Below, piece by piece: positions 6,004-9,971 of a stretch of 9,971 nt of DNA (the stretch's first letter is position 1; the number at the start of each line of letters is the position of its first letter). The notes beneath the pieces were generated by a model. The model was not told the origin of the DNA and made no database searches. It saw only the letters and a program-made list of their open reading frames with translations. The stretch lies in the NCBI GenBank assembly GCA_011524785.1, contig WTJQ01000414.1, forward strand, positions 1 through 9,971, read 5' to 3'. The position numbers and the translations under genes were made by a program. The DNA is from Planctomycetota bacterium (GTDB taxonomy: Bacteria; Planctomycetota; UBA1135; GCA-002686595).

Positions 6004-7056
6004 TCAGCGCGGACCCACGACGCGCCCCAGCACCTCTCCCAGGGGGACGGGTCCGAACTCGCGACTGTCGGTCGAGCGACCCGAGGCGTCCCCCAGCAGG
6101 AAGAGCTCGCCCGGACCGAGGCGCACCGGCGCGTCCACGCCGAAGGCGCCGCGCCGGGTGTAGTGCAGGTCACGCTCCACCAGGAGGTCCTCGAACGTGA
6201 CCTCCTCCGCCTCGAGGACCACGCGCGGCTGGACCGCGGGCCCGCCCGTCGGAGGGCCGAGCGCGGCCTCGAGCACGACCGCCCCGTCGAGACGCACGAG
6301 GAGACGATCGTCGAGGTTCGCGACCGTCAGCGCGTGCGGCGAGGACCCGGACCACGGCGCCTCGCCCTCGGCGAGCGGCGCGCGGAGGCTCGGGGCGTCG
6401 CGGCCAGCCCCCGGCAGGGGAGCGCGTCGACCGAGCCGGACGGTCACCCGGTCACCCTCGGGGAGGACCGAGACGAACAGCTGGTCCCCGCCCTCCGTGA
6501 GGGTGAGCTCGAGGGTCGAGCCCTCGCAGATGCGCAGGCCCAGGAGGGTGACCGCGAGGTCGGCGACGCTGACCTCCCCTGCGATCCACTGGCCCTCGGC
6601 GTCGAGGTGTCCGTCGGTGACGTCGAAGGCGGTGCGCAGCGAGCCGCCGAGGGACCACCCGCCCTCGGCCAAGGCCTCCGGCGCTTCGGACCAGGAGGGC
6701 GACCAGCCGCAGCGAGTGGCCTGGAAGACCGGGACCAGCGGGAGGACGCCGAGGCTCCTGTCGAGGGGCGCCCGATCCACGAGCAGGTCGCCGGACGAGG
6801 TGATCGAGAGCTCCTCCCCGGGGAGACCGACGACCCGCTTCACCAGGGGGTCGTCCCCCGTGGCGCGCACCACGACCACATCCCCACGCACCGGGAGCTC
6901 GTCGGTGAAGCGCACGAGCACGCGGTCCCCTGGGAAGAGGGTCGGCTCCATGGAGGACGACCCCACGGTGAAGAGGTCTCCTACGAAGGCCCTCAGCGAC
7001 ACGAGCGCGAGAGCGGCGAGGGCCAGGACCCAGACGAGCGAGCGGGCTCTGGACAT
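6004..7056 (-). CDS. lepB: Signal peptidase I with large inserted beta-rich domain
   Basis: This membrane-anchored serine/lysine protease (family S26) cleaves signal peptides from exported proteins. A membrane helix covers about residues 7-25. The catalytic serine is S35 in GSSSMEPTL, and the general-base lysine is K73 in PLVKRVVGLPGE. The C-terminal box is GDASGRSTDSREFGP at 321-335; alanine replaces the usual asparagine after GD. Between the lysine box and this box lies an insertion of about 190 residues (roughly 108-298). It begins at a Trp-rich stretch (CGWSPSWSEAP) and then alternates short hydrophobic strands, including LTVANLDDRLLVRLDGAVV at 242-260, which looks like a jelly-roll or LamG-like strand pair. 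At 350 residues the protein is far longer than a minimal type I peptidase. The ATG at 7056 starts six bases after the mgtE stop, so the two are probably co-transcribed; no Shine-Dalgarno sequence is visible. The enzyme is secure; the insert's role is unknown. Confidence 0.93.
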   Translation of the reverse strand: MSRARSLVWVLALAALALVSLRAFVGDLFTVGSSSMEPTLFPGDRVLVRFTDELPVRGDVVVVRATGDDPLVKRVVGLPGEELSITSSGDLLVDRAPLDRSLGVLPLVPVFQATRCGWSPSWSEAPEALAEGGWSLGGSLRTAFDVTDGHLDAEGQWIAGEVSVADLAVTLLGLRICEGSTLELTLTEGGDQLFVSVLPEGDRVTVRLGRRAPLPGAGRDAPSLRAPLAEGEAPWSGSSPHALTVANLDDRLLVRLDGAVVLEAALGPPTGGPAVQPRVVLEAEEVTFEDLLVERDLHYTRRGAFGVDAPVRLGPGELFLLGDASGRSTDSREFGPVPLGEVLGRVVGPR

Positions 7057-7062
7057 CGCGGC

Positions 7063-8418
7063 CTAGGCGGGGATGAGCGCCTTCGCGACCGCGACGAACA
7101 GGACCGAGCCGGAGACGTCGGAGAGGCAGATCAGGAACGGGCCCGCGACGATCGCGGGATCGATCCCGAGGCGGGTGCAGAGCACGGGGACGGAGGTCCC
7201 CATCAGGGCCGCGCAGAGGATCGCGGCGGTGGTCGCGATCCCCACCGCCATGCCGAGCTGGCCCGGCTCGAGGAGGGAGACGACCCCCGCGAGCACGACC
7301 CCACAGATGAGCCCGATGACCACGCCCACCAGCGTCTCGCTACGCAGCATCGCGCGCTGGCGCGGCCCCTCGAGCTCCCCCATGGCGATGGCGCGCACGA
7401 GGATCGTGCTCGACTGCACCCCCACGTTCCCGGCCAGGCCGATGATGAGCGGCAGGTAGCGGAGGATGTCGCTGGTCCCCGCGCCCTCCCCGGGCGTCTC
7501 GAGGAACCAGCGCAGCACCTTCGCGCTCACGAGGCCCGAGAGCACGGTGATCCCCATCAGGGGGAGCCGGTTGCGCACGCGCCGCAGCACGGAGGCACGC
7601 CCGTGGAGGCTCTCAGCGCTGGCCCCCGCCATGCGCAGGAGGTCCTCCTCCGCCTCGTCCGCGAGCACCTCGGTGGCGTCCTCGGCGGAGATGACCCCGA
7701 TGAGAGCCCCGCTGTCGTCCACGACGCCGAGGCTCTGCAGCCCGTACTTGTCGACGAGGCGAGCGGCGTCCTCCTGGTCGTCCGCGACGCCGACGGTGAT
7801 CGGCTCGACCATCGCCTCGTCGACGGGGGTGTGGATCGGCTGGCTGAGCAGGACGCGGTCGGGGAGGAAGCCCAGCGGGCGGCCCTCCGCATCGACGACG
7901 AAGACCGCGAGCTCCTCCTCCGCGTCCTCCCCCTGCTTGCGGATCGCCTTGACCGCGTCCCCGAGGCGCTCCTCGGGACCGACCGTGACGAACTCGGTCG
8001 CCATGATGCCGCCGGCCGTGTCCGGATCGTGGGCGGCGAGCTCCCGCAGCTCCTGGGCCGTCTCCGAGTCGATCGTGGCCAGCACGTCCTCGGCGAGGCG
8101 CGTGTCGGCGTCCCCCAGGAGGTCGGCCGCCTCGTCGGACGGCAGCTCGTCGATGACCTCGCGGAGGTCGCCGGCGCTCATGCGCTCGATCAGGGCGGCG
8201 CGCAGGTCGTCGTCGGCGAACTCGATGAGCTCGGCCTGCTCCTCGGCGTCGAGCTCGCCGTAGACGAGCCACGCGTCCTCCGCGGACACGTCCCGGAGCC
8301 AGTCGGCCTGGTCCGCCGCGTGCACGCCCTCGAGGTAGCGGGCCGCCTGCCCCGGAGAGGTCTCCAGCAGGGAGCGGAACTCGCGCGAGTCCTTGTCCTC
8401 TCTCCCTGCGGGCACCAT
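7063..8418 (-). CDS. mgtE: Magnesium transporter MgtE
   Basis: A 451-residue inner-membrane Mg2+ channel gated by cytoplasmic Mg2+. The acidic helical N domain covers about 10-130 and ends in the linker DPDTAGGIM (131-139), typical of the family. Two CBS domains follow at about 138-197 and 200-262, then a connecting helix and five membrane helices from about 284 to the end. The pore signature region reads LPLIIGLAGNVGVQSSTILVRAIA at 322-345. The conserved pore aspartate is D434 in CLSDVSGS, after GIDPAIVAGP. The length matches the family. The ATG at 8418 is preceded by TACGAT and six bases, with no Shine-Dalgarno sequence, as at pepN and mnmH. The gene diverges from the isopropylmalate synthase-like gene and is followed by lepB after six bases. 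I see no obvious Mg2+ riboswitch; with a leaderless start there would be no room for one. Confidence 0.96.
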   Translation of the reverse strand: MVPAGREDKDSREFRSLLETSPGQAARYLEGVHAADQADWLRDVSAEDAWLVYGELDAEEQAELIEFADDDLRAALIERMSAGDLREVIDELPSDEAADLLGDADTRLAEDVLATIDSETAQELRELAAHDPDTAGGIMATEFVTVGPEERLGDAVKAIRKQGEDAEEELAVFVVDAEGRPLGFLPDRVLLSQPIHTPVDEAMVEPITVGVADDQEDAARLVDKYGLQSLGVVDDSGALIGVISAEDATEVLADEAEEDLLRMAGASAESLHGRASVLRRVRNRLPLMGITVLSGLVSAKVLRWFLETPGEGAGTSDILRYLPLIIGLAGNVGVQSSTILVRAIAMGELEGPRQRAMLRSETLVGVVIGLICGVVLAGVVSLLEPGQLGMAVGIATTAAILCAALMGTSVPVLCTRLGIDPAIVAGPFLICLSDVSGSVLFVAVAKALIPA

Positions 8419-8424
8419 GGGCGC

Positions 8425-8430
8425 ATCGTA
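8425..8430 (-). promoter_or_regulatory. Candidate -10 box for leaderless mgtE transcript
   Basis: TACGAT on the minus strand is followed by GCGCCC and the ATG of mgtE, the same six-base spacing seen at pepN and mnmH. TACGAT is the closest of the three to a consensus TATAAT box. No good -35 box is visible 16-18 bases upstream. Confidence 0.55.
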
Positions 8431-8527
8431 GCCCGCGTCCGCCCGGCCGACGCCACCGGAGTCGAGGTGGAGGCCGCGCGACGGGTCGCCCGGGGCGCCC
8501 CTTCCCCGCGCGGCGTCCCGGGCGCCG

Positions 8528-8533
8528 TACCAT
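8528..8533 (+). promoter_or_regulatory. Candidate -10 box for the isopropylmalate synthase-like gene
   Basis: TACCAT on the plus strand lies in the divergent region with mgtE. If used, transcription would begin near 8540 and leave a leader of about 30 bases before the ATG at 8571. It overlaps an alternative upstream ATG at 8532, so the promoter and that longer start exclude each other. Support is limited to the hexamer. Confidence 0.35.
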
Positions 8534-8570
8534 GCGATCGCGCCGGCCTGCAGCCGTGCCGCCCCTTCCC

Positions 8571-9776
8571 ATGAGCGCCGAAGACCGCGAACTGATCCAC
8601 GACTGGAACGAGGACCCTGCCCCGGGCTTCCGGGTCCAGCTCGACGACGAGACCCTGCGCGACGGGCTCCAGAGCCCCTCGGCCCTCGACCCGAGCCTCG
8701 ACGACAAGCTCACGCTCGTGCGGATCATGGACGGGCTGGGGATCGACACGGCGAACGTCGGTCTGCCCGGCGCGAGCGCCAAGGCCCGCGAGCACATCCT
8801 GGCGCTGTGCCGGGAGATGACCGGCCTCCGCATCACCCCCAACGTCGCCTGCCGCACCCTGGTCTCGGACATCGCCCCGGCGGCCGAGGTCGCGCAGGAG
8901 GTGGGCGCCCCCGTCGAGGTCTGCGCCTTCATCGGCTCCTCGCCCATCCGCATGTACGCCGAGGGCTGGGAGATCGAGAAGATGGTCGCCCTGTCGAAGG
9001 AGGCCGTCTCGTTCGCGACCGGCGAGGGCCTGCCCTGCATGTTCGTGACCGAGGACACCACGCGGGCCCACCCCGACCACGTGCGCGCCCTCTACGAGAC
9101 GGCCATCGAGGCCGGCGCCAAGCGCATCTGCGTGTGCGACACCTGTGGCCACGTCACCCCCTCCGGCGTCCGCTCCCTGATCACCTTCGTGAAGGGCATC
9201 GTCGAGGAGAGCGGGCAGGACGTGGGGATCGACTGGCACGGCCACCGGGACCGCGGCCTCGGCCTCGCCAATGCCATGGCCGCCATCGAGGCCGGAGCGA
9301 CCCGGATCCACGGCTCGGCCATGGGCGTCGGGGAGCGCACCGGCAACGTGGAGATGGACCTCCTCCTGGTGAACCTGAAGCTGCTGGGCTGGTTCGACGG
9401 CGACCTCACGGCCCTCACCGACTACGTGCAGCTGGCCGCTCGCTCCGTGGGCGTCCCCCTGCCGCCGAACTACGCGGTCTTCGGCAAGGACGCCTTCGAG
9501 ACCTCGACGGGGGTCCATGCCGCCGCGGTCATCAAGGCCTTCAAGAAGGGCGACCACTGGCTGGCCAACCGGGTGTACTCCGGGGTCCCCGCGGACCTCT
9601 TCGGGCTGGAGCAGCGGATCGCCGTGGGCCCCATGTCCGGCAAGTCGAACATCGTCTGGGTCCTGGAGCGCCACGGGGTCGAGCCCAGCGACGAGCGCAT
9701 CGAGCGGGTCCTGCAGGCCGCGAAGACCTCGAACCGTCAGCTGACGGACGAGGAAGTGGTGACGGCGGCCGGCTGA
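8571..9776 (+). CDS. Isopropylmalate/homocitrate synthase family enzyme, short form without regulatory domain
   Basis: The product is a DRE-TIM metallolyase-like enzyme that condenses acetyl-CoA with a 2-oxo acid, probably in leucine or a related biosynthetic path. LDDETLRDGLQSPS at 24-37 carries the catalytic arginine and metal-binding aspartate (R30, D31). The metal-binding histidines are H223 and H225 in WHGHRDRGLGLANA, and GERTGN at 254-259 supplies the asparagine ligand, N259. The usual family motif is H-x-H-N-D; here arginine (R226) replaces asparagine. A C-terminal part (about 275-401, with FETSTGVHAAAVIKA) matches the subdomain region of LeuA proteins, but there is no LeuA allosteric dimer domain: 401 residues against about 500-550 for full-length LeuA. 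I chose the ATG at 8571. An ATG at 8532 adds 13 Arg/Pro-rich residues and sits in a possible -10 box. Substrate could be 2-oxoisovalerate, 2-oxoglutarate or pyruvate; I cannot decide, so I give no symbol. Confidence 0.88.
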   Translation: MSAEDRELIHDWNEDPAPGFRVQLDDETLRDGLQSPSALDPSLDDKLTLVRIMDGLGIDTANVGLPGASAKAREHILALCREMTGLRITPNVACRTLVSDIAPAAEVAQEVGAPVEVCAFIGSSPIRMYAEGWEIEKMVALSKEAVSFATGEGLPCMFVTEDTTRAHPDHVRALYETAIEAGAKRICVCDTCGHVTPSGVRSLITFVKGIVEESGQDVGIDWHGHRDRGLGLANAMAAIEAGATRIHGSAMGVGERTGNVEMDLLLVNLKLLGWFDGDLTALTDYVQLAARSVGVPLPPNYAVFGKDAFETSTGVHAAAVIKAFKKGDHWLANRVYSGVPADLFGLEQRIAVGPMSGKSNIVWVLERHGVEPSDERIERVLQAAKTSNRQLTDEEVVTAAG

Positions 9777-9798
9777 GCGTCACGCAACTCGCCCGCGC

Positions 9799-9821
9799 GA
9801 GCCCCCGCACCCCCGGGGCTC
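9799..9821 (+). terminator. Possible hairpin terminator after the isopropylmalate synthase-like gene
   Basis: GAGCCCC (9799-9805) pairs perfectly with GGGGCTC (9815-9821) around a 9-base loop, 23 bases after the stop codon. There is no T-run afterwards, so intrinsic termination is not assured. Position and strong stem make it the best candidate. Confidence 0.4.
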
Positions 9822-9971
9822 AGGACGGAGAGAGGCGCAGGGCATGCCAGGACGCGGGGCATATCAGGCCCTCGCAACCGAGCGGACGCACGAACGTCCC
9901 TGGGTGGGCGGGGGAGGCGGTGGCCCGCGTCATGTCGCCCCCTCCCGATCCGACCCCGCCCCCCTAGGATG
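9822..9971. other. Intergenic stretch at the right edge
   Basis: I see no coding region here. It holds G-rich runs (9901-9923), C-rich runs and a final TAGGAT at 9965-9970. It most likely carries the promoter of a plus-strand gene that starts beyond the window. Confidence 0.5.
9965..9970 (+). promoter_or_regulatory. Candidate -10 box of a downstream gene outside the window
   Basis: TAGGAT on the plus strand ends one base before the window does. It matches the TANNNT hexamers found six bases before the starts of pepN, mnmH and mgtE. If the pattern holds, a plus-strand start codon would begin at about position 9977. Confidence 0.35.

Noticed and set aside
8532..8570. An upstream in-frame ATG start for the isopropylmalate synthase-like gene
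   Set aside because: It adds 13 Arg/Pro-rich residues unlike the family N-terminus and overlaps a possible -10 box. It remains a possible alternative start.
8419..8570. A possible Mg2+ riboswitch in the mgtE upstream region
   Set aside because: I could find no convincing conserved riboswitch helices, and the -10-like hexamer six bases from the ATG leaves no leader for one.
5944..8574. A plus-strand open frame of 876 codons opposite lepB and mgtE
   Set aside because: The product is His/Arg/Glu/Gly-rich with no recognisable domain. It is the antisense shadow of two certain genes.
8190..9674. A minus-strand open frame of 494 codons opposite the isopropylmalate synthase-like gene
   Set aside because: It crosses from antisense of that enzyme into an out-of-frame part of mgtE and has no coherent domain.

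Overview
The window is a dense, very GC-rich (about 70% by eye) stretch of bacterial chromosome. It holds seven genes on the minus strand (one cut by the left edge) and one on the plus strand at the right. All look like housekeeping or envelope genes; I see no rRNA, tRNA, CRISPR array, transposase, phage gene or IS end. Third codon positions are almost all G or C, so long open frames also exist antisense to the real genes. The signal peptidase carries a large insertion of a type I associate with Planctomycetota. That, the GC content and the scarce Shine-Dalgarno sequences make a high-GC planctomycete my first guess, but this is inference and other high-GC phyla remain possible.

Layout from the right. 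A 401-residue enzyme of the isopropylmalate/homocitrate synthase family (8571-9776, +) diverges from mgtE (7063-8418, -), with a 152-base control region between them. mgtE, a CBS-regulated magnesium channel, is followed 6 bases later by an unusual signal peptidase I (6004-7056, -). After a 194-base gap with a perfect hairpin dyad comes a three-gene cluster on the minus strand: an ECF sigma factor (5186-5809), a zinc-finger membrane anti-sigma factor (4554-5189), and a secreted, charged, cysteine-free helical protein resembling DUF3106 (3418-4557). Successive genes in this cluster overlap by four bases (ATGA, then GTGA). Next come a tRNA 2-selenouridine synthase gene (2196-3398) and a small DoxX-like membrane protein (1792-2199), again joined by an ATGA overlap. 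Last is the front two thirds of an M1 aminopeptidase N (1-1705), which runs off the left edge.

How they may work together. The sigma, anti-sigma and secreted protein form a plausible envelope-sensing module. The selenouridine synthase and DoxX-like pair suggests selenium or sulfur chemistry linked to the membrane. MgtE, the peptidase and PepN are general housekeeping.

The most notable regulatory signal is a repeated start architecture. pepN, mnmH and mgtE each have a TANNNT hexamer exactly six bases before the start codon, with no Shine-Dalgarno sequence. This is what a -10 box driving a leaderless mRNA would look like. A fourth such hexamer lies at the right edge and predicts a start codon just outside the window. 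By contrast, the two coupled downstream genes of the sigma operon do have purine-rich ribosome binding sites.
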